A stretch of 64,000 nt of DNA from Enterobacter sp. RHBSTW-00994 (GTDB taxonomy: Bacteria > Pseudomonadota > Gammaproteobacteria > Enterobacterales > Enterobacteriaceae), in the NCBI RefSeq assembly GCF_013782625.1, contig NZ_CP056199.1:4668588-4732587 (forward strand), written 5' to 3'. The notes under the pieces were generated by a model. That model ran no database searches and was not told where the DNA came from. It saw nothing but the letters and a program-made list of their open reading frames with translations. Every line of letters begins with the position of its first letter. Within the stretch, counting starts at the first letter, position 1. Shown one piece after another: positions 1 through 10,278 of the stretch. Position numbers and translations under genes: made by a program.

Positions 1-1677
1 CAGCGTCATCAACTGCACCGCATCCTGCCAGGTATCCGCCTGCCCTTCTCCCGCTTCCAGCGCAGCGTGAGAGAGAAACGCCTGTAACGGCATCAGGTCT
101 TCGTCTTCTTCGTTGTAGCTGAACTGGCGCGTTGCCGTCACCAGTTCCTCTAAGTTTTCGATACGCGTCTGGCCTTTCTCGCCTTTTTCTTGCTCATACA
201 TCGTACGCAGACCGGAATCTTTCACGACCCGGTCGGTCTGGACATGTAACGGCATATCGGCGGTTTCTTGCGCCAGCGCATCGATAAGCTCAAGGAAACG
301 TTGCAGTGCACTGGCAGCCCGTCCAGCCAACGCTTTTTCCTGCAATAGCTCACGACATGCCTGCCACAGCGTGAGCTGACGATCACGGGAGGCCTGACGC
401 ACCACGTCCAGCGTTCTGTCGCCAATACCGCGAGTCGGCGTATTCACTACGCGCTCAAACGCCGCATCATCATTGCGATTGGCAATCAAACGCAGGTAAG
501 AAAGCGCATCCTTGATTTCCTGACGTTCGAAGAAGCGCATACCGCCGTAAATACGGTACGGCATGCTGACCTGCAACAAGGCCTCTTCCAGCACACGCGA
601 CTGGGCGTTGCTGCGGTAGAGGATCGCACACTGTTCCAGCGCACCACCGTTGTCCTGCCAGGTTTTGATGCGATTCACGACGAAGCGGGCTTCATCGAGC
701 TCGTTGAACGCACAATAGATAGAGATCGGCTCACCGTCGACGCCATCAGTCCACAGTTTTTTGCCCAGACGCCCGTTGTTGTTTTCAATCAGGGCGTTTG
801 CGGCGCTCAGAATATTGCTCGTCGAACGGTAGTTCTGCTCCAGACGAATGGTTTCTGCGCCAGGGAAGTCTTTAAGGAAACGCTGGATGTTTTCGACCTG
901 CGCACCGCGCCAGCCATAAATTGACTGGTCATCATCGCCGACAATCATTACCTTGCCGGTATCACCTGCCAGCAGGCGGATCCACGCGTACTGAATGTTG
1001 TTGGTATCCTGGAATTCATCGACCAGGATATTGGTGAAGCGCTCGCGATAGTGCTGAAGAATGTGTGGCTTGTTGAGCCACAATTCATGCGCCCGCAGCA
1101 GCAACTCGGCAAAATCCACCAGACCTGCGCGATCGCAGGCTTCCTGATAGGCCTGATAAACCTTCTGCCAGGTCTGCTCGACCGGGTTACCAAAGCTCTG
1201 AATATGGTGCGGACGCAGCCCTTCGTCTTTCTGACCATTGATGTACCACATGGCCTGGCGCGGCGGCCATTGCTTCTCATCCAGGTTCATCGCCTTGATG
1301 AGACGCTTAAGCAAACGCAGTTGGTCTTCGCTGTCGAGGATCTGGAAATCCTGCGGCAAATTCGCGTCCATATGGTGCGCACGCAGTAAACGGTGCGCCA
1401 GCCCGTGGAACGTGCCGACCCACATACCGCCCTGGCTTGTTCCCATCAGTTGGGCAATACGGTGGCGCATTTCCGCCGCCGCTTTGTTGGTAAACGTCAC
1501 CGCCATAATGGAATATGGCGAACAGTTTTCCACACTTTGCAGCCAGGCGATGCGGTGAACCAGTACGCGTGTCTTACCACTGCCCGCCCCGGCCAGCACC
1601 AGCATGTTGGTGCGCGATGCGGCAACCGCTTCACGCTGTTTATCATTAAGGCTGTCGAGCAGGTAAGAAACGTCCAT
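1..1677 (-). CDS. uvrD: DNA helicase II UvrD, 3' end cut by the window edge
   Basis: ATP-dependent 3'-5' superfamily 1 DNA helicase of nucleotide excision repair and methyl-directed mismatch repair. Translation from the ATG at 1675-1677 begins MDVSYLLDSLNDKQREA, and the Walker A motif AGAGSGKT lies near residues 29-36. Further on are VDEFQDTNN (Walker B), [13 protein letters not shown] and QNYRST, which are UvrD/Rep motifs. About 559 codons are present, so roughly 160 residues of the usual 720-residue C-terminus lie beyond the left edge. It follows yigB on the same strand as the last gene of the dapF-yigA-xerC-yigB-uvrD series. A LexA-like box lies upstream, consistent with SOS control. The identification is firm. 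Confidence 0.97.
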   Translation of the reverse strand, partial: MDVSYLLDSLNDKQREAVAASRTNMLVLAGAGSGKTRVLVHRIAWLQSVENCSPYSIMAVTFTNKAAAEMRHRIAQLMGTSQGGMWVGTFHGLAHRLLRAHHMDANLPQDFQILDSEDQLRLLKRLIKAMNLDEKQWPPRQAMWYINGQKDEGLRPHHIQSFGNPVEQTWQKVYQAYQEACDRAGLVDFAELLLRAHELWLNKPHILQHYRERFTNILVDEFQDTNNIQYAWIRLLAGDTGKVMIVGDDDQSIYGWRGAQVENIQRFLKDFPGAETIRLEQNYRSTSNILSAANALIENNNGRLGKKLWTDGVDGEPISIYCAFNELDEARFVVNRIKTWQDNGGALEQCAILYRSNAQSRVLEEALLQVSMPYRIYGGMRFFERQEIKDALSYLRLIANRNDDAAFERVVNTPTRGIGDRTLDVVRQASRDRQLTLWQACRELLQEKALAGRAASALQRFLELIDALAQETADMPLHVQTDRVVKDSGLRTMYEQEKGEKGQTRIENLEELVTATRQFSYNEEDEDLMPLQAFLSHAALEAGEGQADTWQDAVQLMTL

Positions 1678-1700
1678 TGGCACCGCCAGAAGTCATCTGC

Positions 1701-1723
1701 CCGGCAGCACTTTTTCTGCCGGA
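1701..1723 (-). other. Hairpin in the uvrD leader
   Basis: The arms CCGGCAG and CTGCCGG form a perfect 7-bp stem around a 9-nt loop, between the LexA-like box and the uvrD start codon. The E. coli uvrD leader is reported to contain a transcription attenuator, and this hairpin sits where one would be expected. No T-run follows it on the minus strand, so a simple intrinsic terminator is not evident. Confidence 0.4.
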
Positions 1724-1727
1724 CATA

Positions 1728-1743
1728 CTGTTAATTTATACAA
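1728..1743 (-). promoter_or_regulatory. LexA (SOS) box upstream of uvrD
   Basis: Read on the plus strand, the site is CTG, ten A/T-only bases, then CAA. The LexA consensus is CTG-N10-CAG with an AT-rich centre, so five of the six outer bases match. It lies about 50 bp upstream of uvrD, a gene known to be LexA-regulated in E. coli. One outer mismatch would make it a moderately weak operator. Confidence 0.6.
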
Positions 1744-1755
1744 TACTGCTGGTGA

Positions 1756-2472
1756 TTATATCAGCGTGGTGAGGGATGCCAACCGCGAAATTTCGACGTG
1801 TGGCAGCAGGCGGCTATCATTGGCTTGCATCAGATCGGCGTTTTCTGGTTTGATCCAGCACGCCTGCATTCCACAGCGAATTGCACCGGCGACGTCTGTC
1901 GTCAGGTCATCGCCGACGTGGAGGATCTTTCCGGGCGTCAAGGCGAGCTTTTCCGCCGCCAGATGGTACATATCGTTAAATGGCTTCGCACGTCCGTCAG
2001 GGCCAGCACGCAGGACAAATTCAAAGTAGTCACCCAGGCCAAACAGCTCTGGCTGGGCATTACCGTTGGTAATCGCCACCAGCGGCCATTTTTCGGCAAG
2101 CTTTGCCAGTGTGTCGTGGGTTTCCTGCGGCACATCGATACGGCTACGCCATTTAGCAAAGTTCTCCATCGACGCTTCTGCACCAATGGCAGCATCGTGC
2201 GCACTCATGCCGGCGTTTAACATCGCTTGTTCAACCGCACGACGACGCCACTCTGTGACATCATGATAAATATCCGGCTCCGTTTCACGCAGCGCCTGGC
2301 GCAAACGCTGAAAGTCTTTGTTTTGCATCTCTTTCAATGCCGGATGATAGTTCTGCACAAACGCCAGCGATTCCTGTTCGGTACGCAGGATCACCTGGCG
2401 GTTGTCATAAAGAGTGTCATCAAGGTCAAACGTTAGTGCTGAAATCTGACCTAATGGGCGGTAAAAACGCAT
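1756..2472 (-). CDS. yigB: HAD-family phosphatase YigB
   Basis: Cytosolic haloacid-dehalogenase phosphatase. The E. coli protein removes phosphate from 5-amino-6-(5-phospho-D-ribitylamino)uracil, a riboflavin precursor, and also acts on FMN. All HAD motifs are visible in the 238 residues: DLDDT at 16-20 (nucleophile Asp16, acid/base Asp18), ITNGN at 134-138, Lys163 in GRAKP, and GDDLTTD at 187-193. Length matches the E. coli protein. The ATG overlaps the last base of the xerC stop codon, so the two genes are translationally coupled. uvrD follows after a gap containing its own promoter. Confidence 0.95.
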   Translation of the reverse strand: MRFYRPLGQISALTFDLDDTLYDNRQVILRTEQESLAFVQNYHPALKEMQNKDFQRLRQALRETEPDIYHDVTEWRRRAVEQAMLNAGMSAHDAAIGAEASMENFAKWRSRIDVPQETHDTLAKLAEKWPLVAITNGNAQPELFGLGDYFEFVLRAGPDGRAKPFNDMYHLAAEKLALTPGKILHVGDDLTTDVAGAIRCGMQACWIKPENADLMQANDSRLLPHVEISRLASLTTLI

Positions 2473-3374
2473 TATTTCCCCCGTTTGGCGCGTGGATGCG
2501 CCGCGTCATACACCGAGGCGAGGTGTTGAAAGTCTAAATGGGTATAGATTTGAGTCGTGGATAAATTGGCATGGCCCAGCAACTCCTGTACACCACGCAG
2601 ATCGCCACTCGACTCAAGCATATGGGTCGCAAAAGAGTGGCGCAGCTTGTGGGGATGAACATGGCTGTTCAGCCCTTGTTTGATGCCCCATTCGGCAAAT
2701 CGTTTCTGCACATTACGCGCAGAGATCCGCTTACCGAGTTTCGACAAAAAGAGTGCATTCTCCTCTGCACCAAACAATCCGCGTAAATCCAGCCAGTGTT
2801 CGATCCAGGACACCGCATTGCGGCCAATCGGCAAGCGGCGCTCTTTGCTGCCCTTACCCATCACCCACACTTCCCCCGTGTCGAGATCGAGATGTTTAAG
2901 ATCGAGATTCACCAGCTCCGACAAACGCAGTCCGGCCCCGTACATTACCTCCAGCATCGCCCGATCGCGGACAGCCAGCGGATCGTTCAGATCGATATCC
3001 AGCAGCCGATTCACATCGTCCACATCAATATTTTTAGGCAGATGGCGTGGCGCTTTTGGCGTAGCAATACCCTTCGCTGGGTTGGCCTTTAAGCTCCCCT
3101 GGCTCACGAGCCAGTCAAAGAAGCTACGCAGTGCAGAAAGACGCAGTGCCAGGCTTGCCGGGCCTAATCCTTTACGCCGGCTACGTACCACAAAAGCACG
3201 CACGATCGCAGCGTCACATTGTTGCCAGCTTTTCAGGCCGAGCTCTTCGGCAATCTGCATGATGGCATCAAGCTGACGCTGATAGTTCAGCAGCGTGATC
3301 GGGCTGAGCTGGCGTTCAACACCCAGAAAACGCAGAAACCGCGTAACGTCAGGGGTAAGCAGTCCGTCCGTCAT
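2472..3374 (-). CDS. xerC: Tyrosine recombinase XerC
   Basis: Site-specific recombinase that works with XerD at dif to resolve chromosome dimers at the division septum. The 300 residues contain the N-terminal SAM-like DNA-binding domain and a C-terminal catalytic domain. The full catalytic set is present: Arg150, Lys174, His242, Arg245, His268 and nucleophile Tyr277. It overlaps yigA by 4 bp and yigB by 1 bp, as in the E. coli dapF-yigA-xerC operon. This is the housekeeping gene, not a phage integrase: no att sites or phage genes are nearby. Confidence 0.97.
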   Translation of the reverse strand: MTDGLLTPDVTRFLRFLGVERQLSPITLLNYQRQLDAIMQIAEELGLKSWQQCDAAIVRAFVVRSRRKGLGPASLALRLSALRSFFDWLVSQGSLKANPAKGIATPKAPRHLPKNIDVDDVNRLLDIDLNDPLAVRDRAMLEVMYGAGLRLSELVNLDLKHLDLDTGEVWVMGKGSKERRLPIGRNAVSWIEHWLDLRGLFGAEENALFLSKLGKRISARNVQKRFAEWGIKQGLNSHVHPHKLRHSFATHMLESSGDLRGVQELLGHANLSTTQIYTHLDFQHLASVYDAAHPRAKRGK

Positions 3375-4078
3375 ATCCGTTCAATCCAGCGCTCCAGTAG
3401 CTCAGGCAACATCAGCGCAATTTCCTGCAACAGGTGTGTACCTTGCCCTTGCTCGTAATGATGTGCATCGCGACTGGTGAACAACATAACGCCCAGATCG
3501 CCATCTCGCCCCATCAACGACATCGCCACCGAACCTATCGCTTTGGCCTCCGGCAGTACCACCAGCAGTTCGGGACCATTCAATGGCCCAAGATAGTGAT
3601 GCTCATGGCCCAGACGCTGGATACGCAGCGGCTCAAAGGCCTGACGGCTGATTGCCAGATGGGTGAAACCGGATGGGGCGCCAATACGCCAGCGGTCCGG
3701 GAAGAGCCGAAGCGTGGCCCCAGCCAACCCCAGCTCACGCGCCCAGCGATGGAAACGGCTGAGGAACTCGTCAAGGCTGTGTGCCGACGCCAGACGTGCC
3801 TGCAAATGCAGCAGACGATAGAACAGGCTTTCGTTATTACTGGCCTGCTCCATCAATAGCGTCATGTTTTCTTCGAGCTGATTGATATGGTTGCGGGCCC
3901 GAGCCATGTGCCATTCGACCAGTGACACCGTTTCGCGAACCGGATGCGGCACGCGCATCTGTTCGACGACGCGTGCATTGCGGATAAAAAACTCAGGATT
4001 GCGCAGCAGGTAATCAACAACAGCCCGGTCGTCCAGTTCTGTCACCGTTTCCTGCAGTTCTTCCCCTGGCTGTTTCAT
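3371..4078 (-). CDS. yigA: DUF484 family protein YigA
   Basis: A 235-residue protein of the DUF484 family, which has a GAF-like fold; no reaction is established. It is encoded between dapF and xerC with 4-bp overlaps on both sides, an arrangement conserved in gammaproteobacteria. The sequence starts with an acidic segment, has a charged helical stretch near residues 60-85, then a globular region. I see no signal peptide or membrane segment. The position next to xerC suggests co-expression but does not prove a shared function. Confidence 0.93.
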   Translation of the reverse strand: MKQPGEELQETVTELDDRAVVDYLLRNPEFFIRNARVVEQMRVPHPVRETVSLVEWHMARARNHINQLEENMTLLMEQASNNESLFYRLLHLQARLASAHSLDEFLSRFHRWARELGLAGATLRLFPDRWRIGAPSGFTHLAISRQAFEPLRIQRLGHEHHYLGPLNGPELLVVLPEAKAIGSVAMSLMGRDGDLGVMLFTSRDAHHYEQGQGTHLLQEIALMLPELLERWIERI

Positions 4079-4899
4079 AGATGAATAAACCCGTCATAGA
4101 CATGTGCCGCCGGGCCAGTCATATACAGTGGATGACCCGGTCCTTTCCAGGCGATATCAAGACGACCACCTGGCAATTCCACGCGAACCTCTTCTGCCAG
4201 CAACCCCTGAGAGATGCCAACTGCAACAGCAGCACAGGCCCCACTACCACAGGCCTGTGTTTCGCCAGCGCCGCGCTCGTAAACACGCAGACGGATATGC
4301 TCGCGTTTCACCACCTGCATGAAACCGATATTAGCTCGCTCCGGGAAGCGTTCATGGCTTTCCAGCACCGGTCCAAGCGTTTCTACCGCAGCAATATCGA
4401 CATCTTCCACCTGAATCACGCAGTGTGGGTTACCCATTGAGACGACGCCGCACAATACTGTCTGCTCGGCTACACGCATAATATAGGTCTTTTCCGCTTT
4501 GTTAGCGCGAAACGGTACGGCTGATGGCTCGAAGTTAGGTTCACCCATGTTCACTCGCACCAGGTCATCGTCGGTCACACTTAACACCATACGGCCATTG
4601 GCGGTACTGACACGTATGTCACGCTTATTGGTCAGTCCTTTCAGACGGACAAAGCGGGCAAAGCAACGCGCACCATTGCCGCACTGTGATACTTCACTGC
4701 CGTCAGCGTTAAAAATACGATAGTGAAAATCGAGATCGGGATCGTACGGCGGCTCAACCACCAGCAGTTGATCAAACCCTACACCCAGATGTCGATCAGC
4801 CAGACGGCGGATCAGCTCCGGGGAGAAAAAGACATTCTGCGTTACCGCGTCGACGACCATAAAATCGTTGCCAAGGCCATGCATTTTAGAGAACTGCAT
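4075..4899 (-). CDS. dapF: Diaminopimelate epimerase DapF
   Basis: Cytosolic, cofactor-independent epimerase that converts LL- to meso-diaminopimelate for lysine and peptidoglycan synthesis. The catalytic pair is Cys73 (QCGNG) and Cys217 (ACGSGA). I chose the ATG at 4897-4899, giving 274 residues beginning [13 protein letters not shown] as in E. coli. An in-frame ATG at 4911 would add four residues. A GGAG sequence at 4906-4909 is well placed for the 4899 start but falls inside the coding region of the longer form. It overlaps yigA by 4 bp and heads the series down to uvrD. Confidence 0.97.
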   Translation of the reverse strand: MQFSKMHGLGNDFMVVDAVTQNVFFSPELIRRLADRHLGVGFDQLLVVEPPYDPDLDFHYRIFNADGSEVSQCGNGARCFARFVRLKGLTNKRDIRVSTANGRMVLSVTDDDLVRVNMGEPNFEPSAVPFRANKAEKTYIMRVAEQTVLCGVVSMGNPHCVIQVEDVDIAAVETLGPVLESHERFPERANIGFMQVVKREHIRLRVYERGAGETQACGSGACAAVAVGISQGLLAEEVRVELPGGRLDIAWKGPGHPLYMTGPAAHVYDGFIHL

Positions 4900-4933
4900 C
4901 ATTTGCTCCATTGCGCGGTACAGAACGTAATTG

Positions 4934-5137
4934 TCAGTAATTCACCTGAGTCGGGCCACCGTTATCACCACGATCGTTAGTGTCCGGCGAAGCTGACTCA
5001 ATGCTGCTGTGCACAGGTTTGGTGGGCGGTGGCGCAGTTTTATCCGCAGGAGGGAAATACAGCGGTCCCTTAAGCCCACAGCCGGTCAGGCTAAACAGAG
5101 TGATGAGAACGGCAAGCGTTCGGAAAACGTTTTTCAT
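4934..5137 (-). CDS. lptM: LPS assembly-associated lipoprotein LptM (YifL)
   Basis: Small lipoprotein of 67 residues with a classic lipobox: a hydrophobic signal sequence ending LTGC, with lipidated Cys20. After it comes [10 protein letters not shown], the conserved segment of this family, and then a low-complexity tail rich in Pro, Thr, Asp and Asn. LptM (formerly YifL) is known to bind the LptD/LptE LPS translocon and help LptD oxidative maturation in the outer membrane. It lies 34 bp upstream of dapF on the same strand and is divergent from cyaY. Confidence 0.92.
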   Translation of the reverse strand: MKNVFRTLAVLITLFSLTGCGLKGPLYFPPADKTAPPPTKPVHSSIESASPDTNDRGDNGGPTQVNY

Positions 5138-5239
5138 TATAAGTTGCCCGTAAGTTCATACTTTCTGTTTTCTATCATCGCAGGAGGAGACACAAAAGCA
5201 AGAGTTTGCCGCTTTCCTGCAACGGGAATTATTTAGCGT

Positions 5240-5245
5240 TATACT
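5240..5245 (+). promoter_or_regulatory. Candidate -10 element of cyaY
   Basis: TATACT matches the sigma-70 -10 consensus at five of six positions, about 30 bp before the cyaY ATG. The hexamer at 17-bp spacing upstream (CTGCAA) matches the -35 consensus poorly, so this is a tentative assignment based on the -10 alone. Confidence 0.35.
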
Positions 5246-5275
5246 GCCGCCATCACGAAAAACAGGAACAAAACC

Positions 5276-5596
5276 ATGAACGACAGTGAATTTCATCGCC
5301 TTGCCGACACCCTGTGGATGACCATCGAAGAGCGCCTGGACGACTGGGATGGCGACAGCGATATCGATTGCGAAATCAACGGCGGTATCCTGACCCTAAG
5401 TTTTGAGAACGGCAGCAAAATCATTATTAACCGCCAGGAGCCGCTTCACCAGGTCTGGCTGGCTGCCAAGCAGGGTGGCTACCATTTCGATCTAAAAGGT
5501 GACGTGTGGGTGTGCGACCGTAGTGGCGAAACATTCTGGGATCTGCTGGAGCAAGCCGCGACTGCGCAGGCGGGTGAAAAGGTCAGTTTCAGGTAA
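5276..5596 (+). CDS. cyaY: Frataxin-like iron-sulfur assembly regulator CyaY
   Basis: Bacterial frataxin of 106 residues, the usual length. It binds iron through an acidic ridge and modulates IscS activity during Fe-S cluster assembly in the cytosol. The N-terminal helix carries the acidic patch ([16 protein letters not shown], about residues 19-34). The beta-sheet part includes the conserved [12 protein letters not shown] segment and the W-containing [11 protein letters not shown]. It is transcribed away from lptM and converges with cyaA, from which a REP element separates it. Confidence 0.96.
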   Translation: MNDSEFHRLADTLWMTIEERLDDWDGDSDIDCEINGGILTLSFENGSKIIINRQEPLHQVWLAAKQGGYHFDLKGDVWVCDRSGETFWDLLEQAATAQAGEKVSFR

Positions 5597-5603
5597 GTTT
5601 TTT

Positions 5604-5676
5604 GCCCGGTGGCGCTACGCTTACCGGGCCTACGATGGCTCGACCATAGGCCGAATAAACAAAGCGCACCCGGCGC
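5604..5676. repeat. REP/BIME-type element between cyaY and cyaA
   Basis: A palindromic unit at 5604-5633 has arms GCCCGGT and ACCGGGC. A second, oppositely oriented GC-rich unit lies near 5663-5676 (contains CACCCGGCGC). The 30-bp unit recurs at 62950-62979 with 28 of 30 bases identical. Placement between the convergent ends of cyaY and cyaA is typical of REP elements, which stabilise mRNA 3' ends and bind DNA gyrase in relatives. Confidence 0.75.
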
Positions 5677-5687
5677 AGTAGCTCAAA

Positions 5688-8231
5688 TCAGGAGAAATAC
5701 TGCTGGAGCAACGGTGTCGTATCCTGACTGGCAGGAACCGCAGGTGCAACGGCCTGAGTACGGAACGGAATGACCTGCGCACGCCCGTCGACATTCACAA
5801 TCTGATAGAACTGCGGCAAGTTAAAGTTGATAAAACTGGATCCGTAGGTGAAACGATCGTGTGAAGATGAGTAGAAGCGGCTAACGTCACGTACCAACTC
5901 TTCTTTACTGCCTTCGCAGTGGTGATACACCTCTGCACGGTTGGTTTCATCCAGAATATAGATATTAAACCCGGCTTCATCGCCCACTTCTTCGAAGAAG
6001 AACTGAATAATCCCTTCGCTGGCAAAGCCGTCCACCACCTGTGGTAGCTTGACGTGATTCGTTTCAACCTGCACGGAGAGCCCATGCAGCTTGTTGTGCG
6101 AAATCGCACCGTAGAACTCAATGGCGTTTTCCAGTTTCTGCACAGAAACATTCAAACGCTCGAAGAACAGTCCCCACGTCTGGCCAGAGACACGCAGCGC
6201 TTTGAAGCGACCGGTTTCCTGACGGGTACTGGAGAGACGCAGTTCAATGCACTCAGAGACAAGTTGCTGCACGCGGGTGCGAATCAAACCACGCAGGTGC
6301 TGGCTGTAGCAGAAAACTTCAACGCTGTCCGGCGGTGCGGCATCCTGGTGCATCTTACCGAGAATGGTTTTCAGCGCTTCAATCATCGCTTGCTCACCGT
6401 TGAAGTGCAGGGTACGCACTTCGTTCCACGAGTTGCGGTACAGCAGGTCTACGCTACCCACCAGGCAGTTTTGCTGCTCGCCAAAGCTAAAGACATCCAG
6501 CTTACGGAAATCAAAATGAACGACCTGATTGCGGAATGCCGCCGTTGGGTCATATTCCAGATTGACGATAATCGCCAGATGGCGAATTTCACATGGGCTG
6601 TAGAGCGCTTTTGGCGTCGGCGCAGGCAGGCGCAGCGGGAAATGGTGCGATACGTCAGCGACCATCTCCTGTAATTTTGCTAAATCGACGACCTCGTTGC
6701 CTTTAATAAACAGGCGAGTACGCGAAGTCAGCAGGCCGTTGAACCAGGCCCAGGCCACCAGCTTATTCAGATAACGGTTATATTCCAGCGGCTGATGGCT
6801 GATGATCGAGTCCATGCTTGGCGCACGGTTGTACAGATACCAGCCAGTACGATTCGCACGCCCTGGCGGGACATAAATAAAGGTCAGATTGGGTTCTGAA
6901 AGATCAGGCGAAATTTGCGGGTTAACCAGCGTCACTTTCCCCGGCAACGCTTCAAACGCGGCATACAGTTTACGGGTCAAAACACCGATATCCTGCGGGC
7001 TGGCGGAAACGCTGAGGTTATTGCGGCGCGCAAAACGAATCAGGTTACGGTAGCTCTGCATCATCGCATCAAGCAGTTCGTTGTGCGCTTCTCGCACCTG
7101 GTCGATTTTCCAGTTTGCGCGGTTGTCGAGCATAGACAGACGTTCTTCGTCCCATCCCCACTCTTTGACTAACTGACCAACCACTTCACGACGCCAGCCA
7201 ACGCAAGCGCGTTCGCGGCTGAGTTTTTCGCAGACTTTTAAATAGAAACATCGACGCACCAGGTCAAGACGCGTGGTGTCATCAATGGCTTTCAGGTATT
7301 CGGTGACGCGTTCGAGCATCATGCAGTAGGCATCGAGACCGAAAGAGACGATCTCGCCATCATGCAGACGCTGTTTAATATCTTTCGCCAGCAGGCGCGG
7401 CGTGGGGTATTCCCAGGAATAAGCTTCCAGTAACAGCGTCTTAAGAACTGCTTTGTACGGTGAGTCGATACTTTTATACAGCTGCCAAAGACTTGCGCCA
7501 AAATACTCTTCAGCGGACAGAGAGCTAAGGCCCCCCAGATCCAGCCATTCGTTCGGCGTCAGTACACCCTGTGCATACAGCGACATGACGTAATCGTCGT
7601 AATGCTCTTCTTCTTCACACGGAACCATATTCCACAGAATACGCTTCCCGGCCAGACGAACAGCCGTACGATAAAATTCATCCAGCAGCAAAATGTGCTG
7701 GGTCGAGCCGCAGTCTTCACCACCGAGACTGCCGCTTTCGTTATGACGGAAACGGTTCTCATCAATCAGGAAGAAACTCACTTCCACACCGAGCGATGCT
7801 GCCCAGCTTTCCAGCAGGCTGCATTTACGTTGTAACAGCTGGCGTTCTTCGTTATCGAGCCAGGATTGATGGCAGACCCAGATATCCAGATCAGATGAAC
7901 AGCTTTGCCCTACCGAAGAGGTACTTCCCATTGAGTAAACGCCGGTAATCGGCAATTCACCTTTTGGGGACTCCTGTGGCGGCATGCCGCGGTAGAGTTC
8001 CAGCTCATTCAAATAGTGCTGTTGGGTTTCATCAGGCGTGAAAAGGCAGATGCCCTGGGGAACGTTACCATCGAGGTAACCCGGCATCAGCGGATGGTGA
8101 TAGTGCAATAATGTAGGCAGCAGACTGTAAACCTGTTGGAAAGCAGGTCCCATGGCAGCAAGCGCGCGATCCACACGCAATTGATTTATGGCATCCAGTC
8201 TCTGTTTCAGAGTCTCAATATAGAGGTACAA
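5688..8231 (-). CDS. cyaA: Class I adenylate cyclase CyaA
   Basis: Makes cAMP from ATP for CRP-dependent catabolite control. The N-terminal catalytic half carries the nucleotidyltransferase motif GSTSSVGQ followed by DLD (Asp114 and Asp116). The C-terminal half is the regulatory region that responds to the glucose phosphotransferase system. I placed the start at the TTG codon at 8229-8231, giving 847 residues beginning [11 protein letters not shown] after the initiator. This matches the E. coli protein, whose start is also the inefficient UUG. The reading frame is open up to an ATG at 8267, which would add 12 unconserved residues. A CRP site lies upstream. Confidence 0.95.
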   Translation of the reverse strand: MYLYIETLKQRLDAINQLRVDRALAAMGPAFQQVYSLLPTLLHYHHPLMPGYLDGNVPQGICLFTPDETQQHYLNELELYRGMPPQESPKGELPITGVYSMGSTSSVGQSCSSDLDIWVCHQSWLDNEERQLLQRKCSLLESWAASLGVEVSFFLIDENRFRHNESGSLGGEDCGSTQHILLLDEFYRTAVRLAGKRILWNMVPCEEEEHYDDYVMSLYAQGVLTPNEWLDLGGLSSLSAEEYFGASLWQLYKSIDSPYKAVLKTLLLEAYSWEYPTPRLLAKDIKQRLHDGEIVSFGLDAYCMMLERVTEYLKAIDDTTRLDLVRRCFYLKVCEKLSRERACVGWRREVVGQLVKEWGWDEERLSMLDNRANWKIDQVREAHNELLDAMMQSYRNLIRFARRNNLSVSASPQDIGVLTRKLYAAFEALPGKVTLVNPQISPDLSEPNLTFIYVPPGRANRTGWYLYNRAPSMDSIISHQPLEYNRYLNKLVAWAWFNGLLTSRTRLFIKGNEVVDLAKLQEMVADVSHHFPLRLPAPTPKALYSPCEIRHLAIIVNLEYDPTAAFRNQVVHFDFRKLDVFSFGEQQNCLVGSVDLLYRNSWNEVRTLHFNGEQAMIEALKTILGKMHQDAAPPDSVEVFCYSQHLRGLIRTRVQQLVSECIELRLSSTRQETGRFKALRVSGQTWGLFFERLNVSVQKLENAIEFYGAISHNKLHGLSVQVETNHVKLPQVVDGFASEGIIQFFFEEVGDEAGFNIYILDETNRAEVYHHCEGSKEELVRDVSRFYSSSHDRFTYGSSFINFNLPQFYQIVNVDGRAQVIPFRTQAVAPAVPASQDTTPLLQQYFS

Positions 8232-8370
8232 GACATATCGCCTGATGTTTCCGGGTGTCGCAAGCATTCATAAATCGAATGATGACGGACCCGCAGTATT
8301 TCAAAAAGATAACCGTTACCTTTTTTCGTCCTTATCTTTATGGTGGTACAGACGAAAAAATGGTCTAAAA

Positions 8371-8386
8371 CGTGATCAATTTAACA
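8371..8386 (-). promoter_or_regulatory. CRP-cAMP site in the cyaA promoter region
   Basis: On the minus strand the site reads TGTTA-AATTGA-TCACG, against the CRP consensus TGTGA-N6-TCACA (8 of 10 half-site bases). It lies 140 bp upstream of the cyaA TTG. In E. coli a very similar CRP site overlaps the main cyaA promoter and represses it, giving negative feedback by cAMP. The 347-bp cyaA-hemC gap otherwise holds the hemC promoter and cyaA leader. Confidence 0.8.
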
Positions 8387-8395
8387 CCTTGCCGA

Positions 8396-8423
8396 TTGAC
8401 CGTAAAGAAAGATGCGCTACATA
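8396..8423 (+). promoter_or_regulatory. Candidate hemC promoter
   Basis: TTGACC at 8396-8401 (-35, five of six) and TACATA at 8418-8423 (-10, weak) are separated by 16 bp. The -10 falls within a short inverted repeat, GCTACA at 8416-8421 and TGTAGC at 8428-8433, whose significance I cannot judge. It is divergent from, and about 10 bp from, the cyaA CRP site. Confidence 0.45.
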
Positions 8424-8578
8424 CAAGTGTAGCACCGTTCTGTACGTGTAAATTCCTGAATACGGCTGTGGGTGACAAGAATGCCGCCCTGTCCCTCTGC
8501 TCTTCATCAACCGTAAAACTGCCATCCCAGAGTCAACAATGTTAGGATGGTCAACGGTTGATAATGACGGTAACAAGC

Positions 8579-9520
8579 ATGTTAGACAATGTTTTGAGAA
8601 TTGCCACACGCCAAAGCCCTCTGGCACTTTGGCAGGCACATTATGTTAAGCAGCGCCTGGAAGCTTGCCATCCTGGGTTGAGCGTTGAGCTCGTGCCGAT
8701 GGTCACGCGCGGCGATGTGATTCTTGATACGCCACTGGCGAAAGTCGGCGGAAAGGGATTGTTTGTCAAAGAGCTGGAGATGGCTCTGCTTGAGAACCGT
8801 GCCGATATTGCCGTCCATTCTATGAAAGATGTGCCTGTTGAGTTTCCTGAAGGGCTGGGACTGGTGACCATTTGCGAGCGCGAAGATCCGCGCGATGCGT
8901 TTGTCTCTAACCAGTTTGGCTCACTCGATGCATTGCCAGAAGGCAGCATTGTTGGCACGTCAAGTTTACGCCGCCAGTGTCAACTGGCTGAACGTCGTCC
9001 GGACCTGATCATTCGTTCCCTGCGAGGCAATGTGGGCACGCGGCTGAGTAAGCTGGATAACGGTGAATACGATGCCATTATTCTTGCCGTCGCAGGGTTG
9101 AAGCGTCTTGGACTGGACTCTCGTATCCGTGTGGCGTTACCGCCAGAACGCTCTCTCCCGGCGGTTGGCCAGGGAGCGGTGGGGATTGAATGTCGTTTGA
9201 GTGATGAGCGAACTCGGGCTCTGCTCACGCCACTGAATCATGACGATACCGCCATCCGTGTGAAAGCAGAACGCGCGATGAATACGCGCCTTGAAGGTGG
9301 ATGCCAGGTTCCCATTGGCAGCTATGCTGAATTGATTGATGGTGAACTGTGGCTACGCGCGCTGGTCGGCGCACCGGACGGTTCGCAAATGGTTCGCGGT
9401 GAACGTCGTGGTAATCCGCGCGATGCTGAACAACTAGGCGTGTCGCTGGCTGAAGAGTTACTCAACAACGGGGCCCGCGAAATTCTGGCTGACGTGTATA
9501 ACGGAGAACCCCCTGCATGA
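8579..9520 (+). CDS. hemC: Porphobilinogen deaminase HemC
   Basis: Condenses four porphobilinogen molecules into hydroxymethylbilane in the cytosol. Catalytic Asp84 (SMKDVP) and the dipyrromethane-bearing Cys242 (LEGGCQVP) are both present. The ATG at 8579 gives 313 residues beginning [16 protein letters not shown], the family length. Two upstream in-frame ATGs would add seven or five unconserved residues. It is the first gene of hemCDXY and overlaps hemD by 4 bp (ATGA). Confidence 0.97.
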   Translation: MLDNVLRIATRQSPLALWQAHYVKQRLEACHPGLSVELVPMVTRGDVILDTPLAKVGGKGLFVKELEMALLENRADIAVHSMKDVPVEFPEGLGLVTICEREDPRDAFVSNQFGSLDALPEGSIVGTSSLRRQCQLAERRPDLIIRSLRGNVGTRLSKLDNGEYDAIILAVAGLKRLGLDSRIRVALPPERSLPAVGQGAVGIECRLSDERTRALLTPLNHDDTAIRVKAERAMNTRLEGGCQVPIGSYAELIDGELWLRALVGAPDGSQMVRGERRGNPRDAEQLGVSLAEELLNNGAREILADVYNGEPPA

Positions 9521-10257
9521 GTATTCTTGTCACCCGCCCTTCTCCCGCAGGAGAGCAATTAGTGAGCCGTCTGCGCGCACTGGGGCAGGTGGCCTGGAGT
9601 TTTCCGCTGATCGAATTCTCCCCTGGTCGGGAGCTGTCTGTACTCACCGGCCATTTGAATACCTTACAGGAAGGCGACATGCTCTTTGCTCTCTCGCAGC
9701 ATGCCGTCGAGTTTGCCCATGCGCAGTTACAGCAGGAAGGTAGCGTCTGGCCAACCGATCCCCGTTACTTCTCCATCGGGCGCACAACCGCGCTGGCCAT
9801 GCATACCGTTAGTGGGATCGATGTTCGTTACCCGTTAGATCGGGAAATTAGCGAAGTCTTGCTACAATTACCTGAATTACAAAACATTGCCGGGAAGCGA
9901 GCGCTCATTTTACGCGGGAACGGTGGACGTGAGCTGTTAGGTGAAACACTGTCTGCACGCGGCGCTGACGTGACATTCTGCGAATGCTATCAGCGCTGTG
10001 CAAAATATTACGATGGTGCAGAAGAGGCGATGCGCTGGCATATGCGCAGCGTTAATACACTGGTCGTCACCAGTGGTGAGATGCTGCAACAGCTCTGGTC
10101 ACTCATCCCGCCATGGTATCGTGAAAACTGGTTACTCCGCTGTCGGCTTCTGGTCGTCAGTGAGCGTCTTGCGAACCACGCCCGGGAACTGGGCTGGCAA
10201 GATATTCGGATCGCTGAAAACGCCGACAACGATGCGCTGCTGCGCGCATTACAATAA
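9517..10257 (+). CDS. hemD: Uroporphyrinogen-III synthase HemD
   Basis: Cyclises hydroxymethylbilane with inversion of ring D to uroporphyrinogen III, the branch point for haem, sirohaem and cobalamin. The 246 residues form the two-domain fold of this poorly conserved family; [16 protein letters not shown] is a typical start. Assignment rests on this start, the length and the 4-bp overlap with hemC. hemX follows 21 bp later. Confidence 0.95.
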   Translation: MSILVTRPSPAGEQLVSRLRALGQVAWSFPLIEFSPGRELSVLTGHLNTLQEGDMLFALSQHAVEFAHAQLQQEGSVWPTDPRYFSIGRTTALAMHTVSGIDVRYPLDREISEVLLQLPELQNIAGKRALILRGNGGRELLGETLSARGADVTFCECYQRCAKYYDGAEEAMRWHMRSVNTLVVTSGEMLQQLWSLIPPWYRENWLLRCRLLVVSERLANHARELGWQDIRIAENADNDALLRALQ

Positions 10258-10278
10258 CTCTCATAATGGGAAGCCATA

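Noticed and set aside
2680..3276. Long antisense frame opposite xerC (198 codons)
   Set aside because: Rich in Ser and Arg as expected for a shadow of a GC-rich gene; no domain is visible.
2472..3374. XerC as a phage or integron integrase
   Set aside because: Sequence, length and operon context match housekeeping XerC; no att sites, cassettes or phage genes lie nearby.
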